The notes: generated by a model from the letters alone, not told the origin. DNA of 16,628 bases from Myxococcales bacterium (GCA_027005175.1 JALTMC010000072.1:1-16628), one strand, 5' to 3'; positions 6,112 through 14,712 are shown, numbered from the stretch's first letter. Made by a program: numbers and translations.

Positions 6112-8109
6112 ATGTCGAGTAATACACGGAAAGATCTGGCGAATGCCATTCGTGCTTTGAGTATGGATGCGATACAGAAGGCGAACTCGGGTCATCCTGG
6201 TATGCCGATGGGGATGGCAGATCTTGCAGAGGTTCTTTGGAATGACTTTCTCCAACACAATCCGAGCAATCCCGGCTGGTGGAATCGCGATCGCTTTGTG
6301 GTGTCCAACGGTCATGGTTCGATGTTGTTGTATTCGTTGTTGCATCTTACGGGGTACGATCTGCCGATGGAGCAGATCAAGAGCTTTCGACAGCTCCATT
6401 CGATAACGCCGGGGCATCCGGAGTATGGATTAACGCCTGGTGTGGAAACAACGACGGGACCGTTGGGGCAGGGTCTCGCGAATGCAGTGGGTATGGCACT
6501 CGCTGAAAAGCTTCTGGGTCATCAGTACAATCGTCCTGACCATACCATTATCGATCACTCGACTTATGTCTTTGTGGGTGATGGTTGTATCATGGAGGGA
6601 ATCTCTCACGAGGTTTGTTCCTTGGCTGGTACTCACAAGCTGGGCAAGCTCATCGTACTCTACGATGACAACGAGATCTCGATTGATGGCGATGTCAAGA
6701 ACTGGTTGACGGATGATACACCCGGTCGTTTTGAGGCGTACCAGTGGCATGTTGTGCCCAAGGTGGACGGTCACGATCCCCAAGCGATTAAGGCTGCCAT
6801 CGAAGAAGCCAAAGCGGTGACAGACAAGCCCAGTTTGTTGTGTTGTCAAACGGTGATCGGTTTTGGTTCTCCAAACTTGGCAGGTACTTCAAAAACGCAT
6901 GGCTCTCCTTTGGGAGACGATGAAATCGAGGCGACCAAAGCGAACATCGGCTGGAAATATGGGCCTTTTGATATCCCCCAGAGTGTTTACGACGATTGGG
7001 ATGCCAAAGCAAAGGGGGCGGAACGAGAGTCTGCTTGGCAAATACAGTGGGCTGCCTACCAACGAGCATATCCTGAGCTTGCTGTGGAGTTGAAACGTCG
7101 GATGGCTGGAGCTTTGCCTGAGGAGTGGGCAGAGCGTTCGGCAACGCTGATTCAAGAGTTTCAAGAGCGTGCAGACAACATTGCGACTCGCAAGTCATCC
7201 TTGCATGCGCTCAACGCATTTGGACCGATGTTGCCGGAAATGATCGGTGGTTCTGCTGATCTGACAGGTTCCAATCTCACGTTGTGGAATGACTCCAAAG
7301 CACTGACTCTCGATCACCCCACCGGCAATTATATCTACTTTGGGGTTCGTGAGTTTGGTATGTCAGCGATGGCCAATGGAATGGCGCTGTATGGGGGATT
7401 CCTTCCGTATGTCGGCACATTCTTGGTTTTTTCTGACTATGCTCGCAACGCTGTCCGGCTCTCTGCTCTCATGAAAACCCGTGTGGTCTACGTGTTCACT
7501 CACGACTCTATCGGTTTGGGGGAAGACGGTCCTACTCATCAGCCTGTCGAGCATTTGGAGGCCTTGCGCTTGATCCCTGGGATGACTCTATGGCGACCCT
7601 GTGACCTCGCTGAAACTGCTGTGGCTTGGAAGGCTGCGATTGAGCACGATGGTCCGACTTGTCTGGCTCTGACTCGTCAGGGAGTCCCTCAAAACCTTCG
7701 CAGCTCCGATGTTCTCACAGACGTTGCAAAAGGCGGGTATACGTTGGTGGACTGTGACGGAGCGCCAGAGGCTATCCTGATCGCCACAGGCTCTGAGGTC
7801 GAGCTTGCAGTGAATGCAGCAACACAACTTCAGGCGGAAGGTCGAAAGATCCGGGTGGTGTCCATGCCGTGTCGTGAGATCTTCGATGCCCAACCTGTGG
7901 ACTATAGAGACCAAGTCCTCCCTCCCCATGTGACAGCTCGTGTTGCCATTGAAGCGGGTGTCCCTCATGTATGGCGTGGGTATACGGGGCCGCAAGGTCG
8001 CGTCATTGGTATCGATAGTTTTGGCGAATCTGCCCCAGCTCCCGAGGTCTTTGCTTACTTTGGTTTGACCGTGGAGAATATTATCAAGGTCACCAAAGAG
8101 ATGATTTAG
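6112..8109 (+). CDS. tkt: Transketolase
   Basis: 665 residues, the usual full length. A thiamine diphosphate and Mg-dependent enzyme that moves two-carbon units between sugar phosphates in the non-oxidative pentose phosphate pathway; cytoplasmic. Landmarks: substrate-binding His28 in [17 protein letters not shown] near 117-122, the ThDP motif from GDG at 156-158 to Asn187, then the pyrimidine domain with [10 protein letters not shown] (catalytic Glu near 410), [15 protein letters not shown] and the C-terminal regulatory domain. The ATG is preceded by AGGTGAGG at 6101-6108; a GTG at 6103 is less likely because it lies in that site. A hairpin follows the stop, so downstream genes may be transcribed by read-through or on their own. 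Confidence 0.97.
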   Translation: MSSNTRKDLANAIRALSMDAIQKANSGHPGMPMGMADLAEVLWNDFLQHNPSNPGWWNRDRFVVSNGHGSMLLYSLLHLTGYDLPMEQIKSFRQLHSITPGHPEYGLTPGVETTTGPLGQGLANAVGMALAEKLLGHQYNRPDHTIIDHSTYVFVGDGCIMEGISHEVCSLAGTHKLGKLIVLYDDNEISIDGDVKNWLTDDTPGRFEAYQWHVVPKVDGHDPQAIKAAIEEAKAVTDKPSLLCCQTVIGFGSPNLAGTSKTHGSPLGDDEIEATKANIGWKYGPFDIPQSVYDDWDAKAKGAERESAWQIQWAAYQRAYPELAVELKRRMAGALPEEWAERSATLIQEFQERADNIATRKSSLHALNAFGPMLPEMIGGSADLTGSNLTLWNDSKALTLDHPTGNYIYFGVREFGMSAMANGMALYGGFLPYVGTFLVFSDYARNAVRLSALMKTRVVYVFTHDSIGLGEDGPTHQPVEHLEALRLIPGMTLWRPCDLAETAVAWKAAIEHDGPTCLALTRQGVPQNLRSSDVLTDVAKGGYTLVDCDGAPEAILIATGSEVELAVNAATQLQAEGRKIRVVSMPCREIFDAQPVDYRDQVLPPHVTARVAIEAGVPHVWRGYTGPQGRVIGIDSFGESAPAPEVFAYFGLTVENIIKVTKEMI

Positions 8110-8117
8110 GATAGCGA

Positions 8118-8141
8118 CCCCTAGCGAAAGCTAGGGGCTTT
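8118..8141 (+). terminator. Hairpin after transketolase, possible terminator
   Basis: CCCCTAGC (8118-8125), GAAA tetraloop, GCTAGGGG (8130-8137), followed by CTTTC. The stem is perfect and strong, with a stable GNRA-type loop, but the T tract has only three bases, so termination may be partial and read-through into the phosphoesterase is plausible. Confidence 0.55.
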
Positions 8142-8161
8142 CGACACGCGAGGTCAACCTG

Positions 8162-8239
8162 ATGAATAAGATTGCGACTCTTGCAGACATCCATGGTGGG
8201 TATCGACAGAACGGAGCATCAATGGGTCTGTCACGATGA
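8162..8239 (+). CDS. 25-residue leader ORF duplicating the start of the phosphoesterase gene
   Basis: Reads MNKIATLADIHGG and then unrelated residues, ending in a TGA at 8237-8239 that overlaps the ATG of the next gene (ATGA). The first 35 bases match 31 of 35 bases at 8236-8270, where the protein is MNRIAILADIHGN. It has the better ribosome site, GAGGT at 8150-8154 seven bases upstream, while the real gene has none close by. Two readings fit: a coupling leader that delivers ribosomes to the phosphoesterase, or the surviving start of a deleted tandem paralogue. It is not in frame with the downstream gene. Confidence 0.5.
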   Translation: MNKIATLADIHGGYRQNGASMGLSR

Positions 8240-9108
8240 ATAGGATTGCCATTCTGGCAGACATCCATGGAAATATCCCGGCCTTGGAAGCTGTCATCGC
8301 AGATGTCCAAAGGCAAGATGTGGATCAGGTGTGGGTGGGAGGTGATATGGTGGGGCGTGGTCCTCAAGGTTCTGCGGTGGTTCATCGTATCCTGGAGTTA
8401 GGATGGTCATCCGTTCGAGGCAATCATGAAGACTACCTGCTTTCTTTTCTCAAGAAGAAAGTGCCAAAGTCATGGTTGACTCAAAACGTATGGGCGGCTT
8501 CGCGCTGGATGGCGGATGAGTTGGATCCCGAAGCGATCGACTTTCTTGATACCCTACCTTTTACAATCACACCTGATACAGAGGGGCCTTTTCGCTTGTT
8601 TCATGGGAGTCCAAAGTCTCATAACGACGGGATTGGCGTCTGGACCAGTGATGAGACATGCCTGGAGTATCTCAACGGGCTGGAAGAAAGTGCTATGGCC
8701 TGTGGACATACTCACCGCCCGATGCTGCGGGAGTTTCCGGAAGGTGTGATTGTGAATGTTGGTTCCGTGGGGCTACCCTTCAATGGTGACTGGCGTGCAC
8801 AGTACGCGATTCTTCATCGCGACAATGTGAGCAGCCCCTGGACTGCCATATTTCGTCAGATCGATTATGAACGCGAGCACTTTCTGGGAATTTATAACTC
8901 AACTGGATTTCTGGCGAAGGGTCATATAACCGCTCATCTTCTCAAGATGGAAGTACAGACCGCGAGGCCTTATCTGGTCCCTTTTCTCAAATGGGTTGAG
9001 AAAAAAGAGATAGAGCCTACCTATGCGAACCTCGATCCTTTCCTCGAACGTTTTGACCCGACTTTACCGATGTCACAATTATTAAAACAGCTAGAAGGTG
9101 AGGGGTGA
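8236..9108 (+). CDS. Calcineurin-like metallophosphoesterase
   Basis: 290 residues. All five metal-site blocks are present: D9-x-H11 (ADIHGN), GD37 (GGDMVGRGP), GNHE at 62-65, His123 in HGSP and GHTH at 157-160. It belongs with the YfcE/YmdB-like or diadenosine-tetraphosphatase-like branch of two-metal phosphoesterases; the substrate is not fixed by sequence. Residues of about 200-290 form a C-terminal extension beyond the catalytic core. Translation probably depends on the overlapping leader ORF. Its TGA shares one base with the ApaG ATG, so the two are co-translated. Proximity to apaG recalls apaGH and hints at nucleotide or alarmone cleavage. Confidence 0.92.
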   Translation: MNRIAILADIHGNIPALEAVIADVQRQDVDQVWVGGDMVGRGPQGSAVVHRILELGWSSVRGNHEDYLLSFLKKKVPKSWLTQNVWAASRWMADELDPEAIDFLDTLPFTITPDTEGPFRLFHGSPKSHNDGIGVWTSDETCLEYLNGLEESAMACGHTHRPMLREFPEGVIVNVGSVGLPFNGDWRAQYAILHRDNVSSPWTAIFRQIDYEREHFLGIYNSTGFLAKGHITAHLLKMEVQTARPYLVPFLKWVEKKEIEPTYANLDPFLERFDPTLPMSQLLKQLEGEG

Positions 9109-9485
9109 TGTCAAATCGTTCAACGTTGGGAATTCGGATTCAGGTGGCTCCCCGATTTTTACCTGAAAAGTCCCGGCCAGGTTTGTGGATATATGCCTAT
9201 ACTGTGCGAATTTCCAATGAAGGTAAAGAGGCTGCTCAGCTGATAAGTCGCCATTGGGTGATTCAGAACGCACACGACCAAAAGGAAGAGGTCCGTGGTC
9301 CTGGAGTTGTGGGAGAAACTCCTCGCTTGGAACCCGATGATGTCTTTATGTACACGAGCTTGTGTCCACTGGCCACGCCTACGGGCCAGATGTATGGAAG
9401 CTACCAGATGGTCTTCGATAGCGGCGAAGAATTCGATGCCATTATCGACCCTTTTTACCTCTATCCTCAAGGATATATTCAGTGA
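9108..9485 (+). CDS. apaG: ApaG-like protein
   Basis: 125 residues, the normal length of ApaG. A fibronectin-III-like beta-sandwich, cytoplasmic: IRIQVAPRFLPE at the N-terminus, YTVRISNEG, RHWVIQNA, the Gly-rich signature GPGVVGETPRLEP, and YTSLCPLATPTGQMYGSYQM near the end. Biochemical role uncertain; linked to Ap4A hydrolysis by operon context in enterobacteria and older reports of cobalt resistance. The ATG at 9108 overlaps the phosphoesterase stop by one base and follows AAGGTGAGGGG. A GTG at 9105 is possible. Convergent with the gene on the other strand. Confidence 0.9.
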   Translation: MSNRSTLGIRIQVAPRFLPEKSRPGLWIYAYTVRISNEGKEAAQLISRHWVIQNAHDQKEEVRGPGVVGETPRLEPDDVFMYTSLCPLATPTGQMYGSYQMVFDSGEEFDAIIDPFYLYPQGYIQ

Positions 9486-9610
9486 CCTTCGTCGTAGAAG
9501 GCTGTCGGCACGTTCTATTTCTGCATTGGAGAGCCAGTCCATTTTTGGAAGCTCTCTCTCAAGTTTTTTCGATAACTGTGCTTGAGGTCTTGCAAGGTTG
9601 TCGGTTCATC

Positions 9611-11188
9611 TCATTCCTTTAACTTGAAGACGTAGGCTCCGTCCTTTTCAAAGACAATCTTGATCTGCTTGTCGCGCTTAATTAGGCTTCGGAGGTCTCC
9701 GAATTCTCGGGTGCAGACGCCGTAGCGAACCTTAAAGTCTTTTTTGAGGATGTCGTGAGTTTTATTCCCGAATCGACCGTGAGCGAGCTTGTCCCACTTG
9801 ACCCAAAGCTTGGGTTTCCAGAAGTACATAAAGTTGGGGTCCAGAAAGATAAGATACCGGTTGTGGTGGTTGAAAAAGATAAGCTCGGGTCCATCATCCC
9901 AGTCACAGGTAAAGACAACCTCGTCTTTTTTTGTATGCTTTTTGAGGTAGAGAGCTGCGCCTTTGTGTGCTGGTGCAGAGCCTTTAAACTGTCGGGAGGT
10001 TCCGATATAAGAACCTATGCCGAGTGAGATAAACAGCATCACAAGCACTCCAATCCAACCCACAACCATGGAGCGTTGCTCTTCCCAAGCTTGCTTCAGG
10101 TCGAGGTCAACAAGATACGGATGGAAGAAGAAGGCGCAAAACATCAAGGTGATGGGAACAGAGTATTCGGTAAAGCGTTTGGTATGGAAGGTGAGGAGTA
10201 TCACCGCGAGTGACAAAAAGAACATACTGCGAACTGTTTTGCTCACCTGTTTGGGCCGATACAGCGCCATAAAGAAGACCCCGATATAGGCTATGACTGC
10301 CGCTGCATTTCCCCCAAGAAGTTCACGTGTGCTCATGGGTCCAAGCTCGTTGCCCATACGCAGATTAACTTTGTTCTGCGTTGACATCCACAACACATAG
10401 AAGTTTTGTAGATAGAGGTAGACGAGGTTGTTGGGAAAGTAGGGGTTGATTAAAATCCCCACTGCCATTGCTCCAAGCGTGACAGCCGGAGTTTTCCAGT
10501 CCAGATCATCTTCGAAGATAAATAGATAGCCAGAGATGATGCCGGAGAACACTACAGGCAAAAAGTATGCGGTATAACTCAACGTGTATACAACACCCAA
10601 GAGAAAGAGGGCGATGCGTTTTTGATTGATGATGAAGTGGATGGACCAGAGCGCCAAGATAATCGAGAGAACCTGTGGGCGTGGGACGTTGTTTCGGTAC
10701 AGAAAGTATCCCCCACTGCACATCAGCATCAGCCACCACAGCGATGCAAACTTGATGCGGTTGAGACGCAAAATGGCAAAGAAGCTTGTCACGCTTGTGG
10801 CAGCAAGGATCGCTGTTCCCAACTTTGCACCATAGGCCAGATCTTTGAAATACGTAAAAGGGATGAGGTACACATGGAAGAGAAATTCTTTGTCGTAGAA
10901 GGTCTCGGACCAGATACTCATAGAGGCCCACTTGAAGACCTTGAGGAAACCCTCTGTCCGCATTAAATAGGCAAATTTAATATGATAATAGCCATCCGTG
11001 CCAGGGATATAAGGGGACAGAGATTGGTAGTGATAAAACATCGCAAGTGAGCACATAAACACCAAAACAACGCTGGCTGTGGCAGACGTCGCAAATGTGT
11101 CATACAGCCGGTCAAAAAAAACAAAAAACTGGGAACTCTTATCCCTTTTGGCGGTCGCTCTGATGGTAGAAGCCTCTGATTCAGTCAT
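9611..11188 (-). CDS. Multi-pass membrane protein, probable GT-C type glycosyltransferase
   Basis: 525 residues: a cytoplasmic N-terminus, roughly ten or more hydrophobic segments between about residues 36 and 400, and a soluble C-terminal region of about 120 residues. The first extracytoplasmic loop holds TDGYYH at about 64-69, placed like the acidic motif of GT-C enzymes (STT3, AglB and relatives), which transfer sugars from lipid-linked donors; NPYFPNN lies in a later loop. I therefore suggest a role in envelope glycan or protein glycosylation, but could not confirm the family. Single gene on the minus strand, divergent from the three-gene operon. The upstream ribosome site is weak (AAGGATG about 12 bases before the ATG). 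Confidence 0.65.
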   Translation of the reverse strand: MTESEASTIRATAKRDKSSQFFVFFDRLYDTFATSATASVVLVFMCSLAMFYHYQSLSPYIPGTDGYYHIKFAYLMRTEGFLKVFKWASMSIWSETFYDKEFLFHVYLIPFTYFKDLAYGAKLGTAILAATSVTSFFAILRLNRIKFASLWWLMLMCSGGYFLYRNNVPRPQVLSIILALWSIHFIINQKRIALFLLGVVYTLSYTAYFLPVVFSGIISGYLFIFEDDLDWKTPAVTLGAMAVGILINPYFPNNLVYLYLQNFYVLWMSTQNKVNLRMGNELGPMSTRELLGGNAAAVIAYIGVFFMALYRPKQVSKTVRSMFFLSLAVILLTFHTKRFTEYSVPITLMFCAFFFHPYLVDLDLKQAWEEQRSMVVGWIGVLVMLFISLGIGSYIGTSRQFKGSAPAHKGAALYLKKHTKKDEVVFTCDWDDGPELIFFNHHNRYLIFLDPNFMYFWKPKLWVKWDKLAHGRFGNKTHDILKKDFKVRYGVCTREFGDLRSLIKRDKQIKIVFEKDGAYVFKLKE

Positions 11189-11598
11189 TCTCGAACAGCA
11201 TCCTTGTTTTTCTCAAGCACACAGTGGCAAGTGCAAGTTACCTCTGTTGTTGAAGCAATAAGTTTGTGGGTCACTGTGTGTCATATGCAAACACCAGCGA
11301 GTATATCCATTCGAATGTGGGCTGGGAAGGTCATGGAAGGGCTTGGATAGCAAGGGGGGCAATGAATGCTTGTACTTCATTGTCAAAGAACGGGGGGACT
11401 GTAGCGGAGAAAACCTTGGATAGCAAGAAGTGAGTATGGTGCGTTTATCGAAAGACCTGTATTGAATGTTTGGGGACTGGACTGGGTAAGACTTACTTGC
11501 AAATAGAAGAGTGCTGTCATATTGTAAGGTGTAAGGTCGTACTTGTTCCTTATTTCACCCCATACGCAAGGCTTAGGCCGTGAATAAAGTGGAGAATC
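11189..11598. other. 410-bp divergent intergenic region with repeats
   Basis: No gene is supported. CTTGGATAGCAAG occurs at 11342-11354 and again at 11415-11427. Between them is an inverted repeat CAATGAA (11360-11366) / TTCATTG (11376-11382) with a 9-base loop, flanked by two GGGGGG runs. It also holds the likely promoter of the downstream operon. Confidence 0.5.
11497..11525 (+). promoter_or_regulatory. Candidate promoter of the three-gene operon
   Basis: TTGCAA at 11497-11502 and TATTGT at 11520-11525 with 17-bp spacing; four of six bases match the consensus in each box. It would give a leader of about 65 bases. Motif match only. Confidence 0.3.
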
Positions 11599-11952
11599 AT
11601 GAGCAACGAGAAGGTAGAGAAAACTCCAGAACCAAATGTGGATCTGCTTGTTCCCACGGAGTGGAGGGTTCCTAAGCATGTAACGCATTTGGCAGTGAAT
11701 CGTGCTGGACTTTCCTATATCATGAACTTTATGTATGTGGATCCACTTGATCTGAACATTGCACAAAAGGCGAGAGAGGAAAGAGACCTTGAACACACTC
11801 TGTCTGCCGAACTCGTAGCCCGCATTAGTGTTGCACCCGACAAGCTTTTGGAGTTTGCAGAAATGTGCAAACAGATACATTATCGTCACTTTGGTCATAT
11901 TGCTGAGCAAGCAAAAGAACAGGCGACAATTCAGGAGGGGAAAGACGAATGA
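11599..11952 (+). CDS. Small protein resembling DUF3467
   Basis: 117 residues, soluble, no signal peptide. The pattern of a short strand (VPTEWRVPKHVTHLAVNR), an N-F strand (YIMNFMYVDP), then ELVARISVAPDKLLEFAEM and a terminal helix resembles DUF3467 proteins, with an extra charged insert (about residues 54-71). Function of that family is unknown. The start is supported by GGAG four to five bases upstream within GTGGAGAATC. The stop overlaps the ATG of the next gene as ATGA, so this is the first gene of a tight three-gene unit. The family call is from memory of the pattern. Confidence 0.6.
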   Translation: MSNEKVEKTPEPNVDLLVPTEWRVPKHVTHLAVNRAGLSYIMNFMYVDPLDLNIAQKAREERDLEHTLSAELVARISVAPDKLLEFAEMCKQIHYRHFGHIAEQAKEQATIQEGKDE

Positions 11953-12395
11953 GAAACCCCACAGATGAGTTTCCCATCTTTCCGACCTCTACCTCTGTGT
12001 CGCAAGCTTCCGAGATGCAGAGAAAAGTGTCTATCAGGATCGGAGTTCTTCATAATCGTGAGGATACAGAGCTATTTTCTTATATGAACTTTGCCACTCC
12101 GACTCCAACAGATCCTCTTCAAACAGCGATAGACGAGGTCTTTGGGCAGTCCATGAAGGTGAATGTCAAGAGAGCAGCAGAAGATTCTCTCGTAGAGGGG
12201 AGGATTGGCATACATAGAGGTGGAGTTCCAGTGATTAAGCAGACTGGAGTTCCAGTGGCTGGAATTCTTGGAATGGTGTCTTGCTCCAAAGCTTTTAAAG
12301 CTGTGGAAGAGGAGTTGTCATCCCTTGTTGATGCAGATGATCTTCATGCAGCCTTGACCTTCACGGAAGAGTTATTGACACCCAGGCTATCATGA
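11949..12395 (+). CDS. Unrecognised 148-residue protein, middle gene of three
   Basis: No family recognised. Soluble and without membrane segments. The centre (about residues 65-115) has a charged strand-rich region, then two copies of GVPV eight residues apart (GGVPVIKQTGVPVAG). These are encoded by a 13-base direct repeat, TGGAGTTCCAGTG, at 12221-12233 and 12245-12257. The C-terminus is helical and acidic. It overlaps both neighbours by ATGA, which argues strongly that it is a real, co-translated gene. By eye the whole unit uses AGA/AGG arginine codons more than flanking genes, which may reflect transfer. Confidence 0.7.
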   Translation: MRNPTDEFPIFPTSTSVSQASEMQRKVSIRIGVLHNREDTELFSYMNFATPTPTDPLQTAIDEVFGQSMKVNVKRAAEDSLVEGRIGIHRGGVPVIKQTGVPVAGILGMVSCSKAFKAVEEELSSLVDADDLHAALTFTEELLTPRLS

Positions 12396-12943
12396 GTCGT
12401 TGGACAAAGCAGTATTTTCATTCTCAAATCTACCAGCCTACAACTCTGTTTATAGCAAGGTACGAAGTGCCCGAGATGGTTGCAGACACACTCTTGCGGT
12501 TGCATCTTGCTTGGCAAACTCCCCGTCACCCCACGGAGATGAAAATACTTTTCGAACGTAATCGCAAAGACGATAGGGATGACACATTACTACGCATAAA
12601 AGGAATACGTCGGTCTCTTTGTCTTGAAGAGGAGGCAAGCTTTAGCGATGCAGGGATTCGGCGTAACGTGATGAGGTACGAGTCTCACAGGTTTAAGGGC
12701 TTGGAGAGGGTGCGTCTCGCGTGGAACTCTCCACACTCTTCTGGTGCAGAGTGTGATCCCAGCGATTACCATACATATTGGCACTATCATGAGAAAGACA
12801 CAGAGGGTCATATTCCTTGCAAAGGATATGAGTCATGCTGCTCTTGTGAACCATGCGAAAAACGTTGGGGTCTGTTTTCCGAATACCTCGAGTGGTTGGA
12901 AAAAAGGGTGTGTGGGGAGGTAGCAGAATTGATGCAGGAATAA
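12392..12943 (+). CDS. Unrecognised 183-residue protein with Cys/His cluster, last gene of three
   Basis: No family recognised. The N-terminal two thirds is mixed and basic. The C-terminal third has a dense Cys/His group: Cys121, His127, His131, His133, His140, Cys143, Cys149, Cys150, Cys152, Cys155 and Cys174. The spacing C-x5-CC-x-C-x2-C suggests binding of zinc or an iron-sulfur cluster, or stabilisation by disulfides; with no signal peptide, metal binding is more likely. The ATG overlaps the previous stop (ATGA). No terminator is evident after it. Confidence 0.7.
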   Translation: MSRWTKQYFHSQIYQPTTLFIARYEVPEMVADTLLRLHLAWQTPRHPTEMKILFERNRKDDRDDTLLRIKGIRRSLCLEEEASFSDAGIRRNVMRYESHRFKGLERVRLAWNSPHSSGAECDPSDYHTYWHYHEKDTEGHIPCKGYESCCSCEPCEKRWGLFSEYLEWLEKRVCGEVAELMQE

Positions 12944-13055
12944 GTATGCTTTCATGTCTTTCCATCCATGGAGTGGGTCGTCGCTTCTTTCTTATCGGCT
13001 CTTGCTCAACTTTCAAGTCGTGTATTCTACCTGGGTTTCGTGTTTGTTGGATATT

Positions 13056-13098
13056 TTGAGACAAGAACCGTATTCATGTATAATACACCCTCGGTTCT
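13056..13098 (+). promoter_or_regulatory. Promoter with overlapping inverted repeat, upstream of the Cys-rich gene
   Basis: TTGAGA (13056-13061), 17 bp, then a perfect TATAAT (13079-13084), giving a start near 13091. The inverted repeat AGAACCG (13064-13070) / CGGTTCT (13092-13098) brackets the -10 box, and the -10 is itself in TGTATAATACA, also palindromic. This is a typical layout for a repressor-controlled promoter. Confidence 0.6.
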
Positions 13099-13155
13099 GT
13101 TTAAGGATTGAGATATGTACTCACTGTATGTGTCACCTCTCCGGAGATACGTTGA

Positions 13156-14712
13156 ATGGTGCGAGACGAACTCACATTGCAACAAGTTAATCAAATACAA
13201 CGATTGAAAAGACCGAATACTCCTTGGCAAAGCAGCCGTCTTTGTGTTCGATGGTGGATCTTGTTCTGTGTGTGTGGGTGGGTCTTGCTTTTCGGTTCTT
13301 TTGATGCACAGGCGCAGCAGACACAGATCGCTTATGGCAAGGCTTGCAACACGGCGGGAAGTTGTGCTTTCGGCCTGGTTTGTTCTCTCACCGTAGATCG
13401 GAAATCGGGTTTTTGTGTCCCTCAGTGTAATTTTCCCACCAACGCACAACAGGTTGAATTAAATAGCGCACAGTGCCCTCGTCGTGAGCCTTGTCGTCGT
13501 CCAACGTTTGAAAAGTTCGCAGGGTGCTTTTGTCTCAAAGACTCGGAGTGTCCTACAGGTCAAAGCTGCCTGAAACATCAGTGTTCTGCTCCGTTGTTGG
13601 CTGATACCAAAGTTGGAGAGATCTGTGACGCAAAGAAGATCTGTGGGCGGGGTCTGCTCTGTACCAACCCTGTTTTTGCGAGTGAGTTTCGCTGCTTTCC
13701 CTTCTGCAAAACAAGTTGTGGCACTGCTGGGCAATGTCTGAAAGCACCCAGCGTGGTCGGTCATAACAAACAATCTGCAAGTTTCACGGCCTGTGTGTGT
13801 CGAAAAAATTCCGACTGCTCTTCGGGGATCTGCTTTGACAATGTATGTCGGAAGACCCCCAAACTTGGAGAGCCTTGTACCACTGCGAGTGGTTGCGCTG
13901 GTCAGTTGTTTTGCCACTTTGCGAACCAAGGGAAACCTTACGGTCGCTGTCACCCTCGTTGCTTTGCCAACAGTACATGTCTGGCAGGGGAAACATGTGT
14001 TGGGAATGCCTGTGTGTGTTCGAGTTCCTCGCCCTGTAAGTTTGGTGGCGTTTGTCAGCAGGGTGTTTGTACTAACGTCGATCGCTGTACGGTGGATAAC
14101 GATTGTCAATCCAAGCGTTGCTTTAAGCCTGTTACTGGGGAGAGTTCTCAAGGGATCTGTTTGACAGCCTGTAATGTATCGAGTGATTGTTCTAGAAATA
14201 CACCGTGTTTGCAGCTTTCGGGGAGTGGACGTGCGTGTTACTGTTCGCGAGATTCCGATTGCCCAAACAATCGGGCTTGTACAGAATATCGATGTGGTGC
14301 CCAAAAGCCCACAACTCGCTTGCCACCGATTCCAAAGCCACAGGAATGTAAGCCTGCATGTCAGTATCCCTTTTCGTGCAAAGATGGGACGTGTGTGAAG
14401 CGTAATATCGGTGAGGCTTGTACCAAGGCTATCGAATGCAAAGGGGGCGTTTGTTTCGGACCCAACAAAGACAGCGCCAAGATCTGTTCGGTGATTGTAT
14501 CAGATTGTTCACAGTGTTTACCTCTCCGCTTGAAGTGCGCTACCTTTGATGGGGTTCAGGCTTGTTATCTACCCGATAACCTCGGGATCAGTGTCTTCCC
14601 TGAACCGCCTGAAACGGGTTGCAAGGGTTGTCAGAGTTCCGACCAAGCTCCTTCCTGGTTTTTACTACCACTGCTCTTTGTTTGGGTGATGGTTCGACGG
14701 CTTCAGCGATGA
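13156..14712 (+). CDS. Secreted cysteine-rich protein with MYXO-CTERM-like tail
   Basis: 518 residues. The signal peptide has a basic stretch, a hydrophobic core at about 31-48 and a likely cut after AQA (residue 53). The mature part is made of repeated Cys-rich modules of the pattern G-x2-C-x4-5-C-x2-G-x-x-C (for example GKACNTAGSCAFGLVC, GEPCTTASGCAGQLFC, GEACTKAIECKGGVC), a Pro-rich linker near 393-404, and a C-terminus with GCKGC at 488-492, a hydrophobic helix and RRLQR. This end matches the MYXO-CTERM layout, in which Cys and the helix direct surface anchoring by a rhombosortase-type protease. It is probably a disulfide-rich outer-surface protein; ligand unknown. The start is supported by GGAG at 13143-13146. 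Its stop overlaps the next gene (ATGA). Confidence 0.85.
   Translation: MVRDELTLQQVNQIQRLKRPNTPWQSSRLCVRWWILFCVCGWVLLFGSFDAQAQQTQIAYGKACNTAGSCAFGLVCSLTVDRKSGFCVPQCNFPTNAQQVELNSAQCPRREPCRRPTFEKFAGCFCLKDSECPTGQSCLKHQCSAPLLADTKVGEICDAKKICGRGLLCTNPVFASEFRCFPFCKTSCGTAGQCLKAPSVVGHNKQSASFTACVCRKNSDCSSGICFDNVCRKTPKLGEPCTTASGCAGQLFCHFANQGKPYGRCHPRCFANSTCLAGETCVGNACVCSSSSPCKFGGVCQQGVCTNVDRCTVDNDCQSKRCFKPVTGESSQGICLTACNVSSDCSRNTPCLQLSGSGRACYCSRDSDCPNNRACTEYRCGAQKPTTRLPPIPKPQECKPACQYPFSCKDGTCVKRNIGEACTKAIECKGGVCFGPNKDSAKICSVIVSDCSQCLPLRLKCATFDGVQACYLPDNLGISVFPEPPETGCKGCQSSDQAPSWFLLPLLFVWVMVRRLQR

Noticed and set aside
9159-9542. 127-codon minus-strand frame opposite apaG
   Set aside because: Most lies opposite a clear ApaG domain; only its first 19 or so codons fall outside, and these are noted separately as a possible remnant.
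13459-14304. 281-codon minus-strand frame opposite the Cys-rich gene
   Set aside because: It is a Thr/Arg-rich translation of the complement of Cys codons. The plus strand has a signal peptide, repeated modules, ribosome site and promoter.
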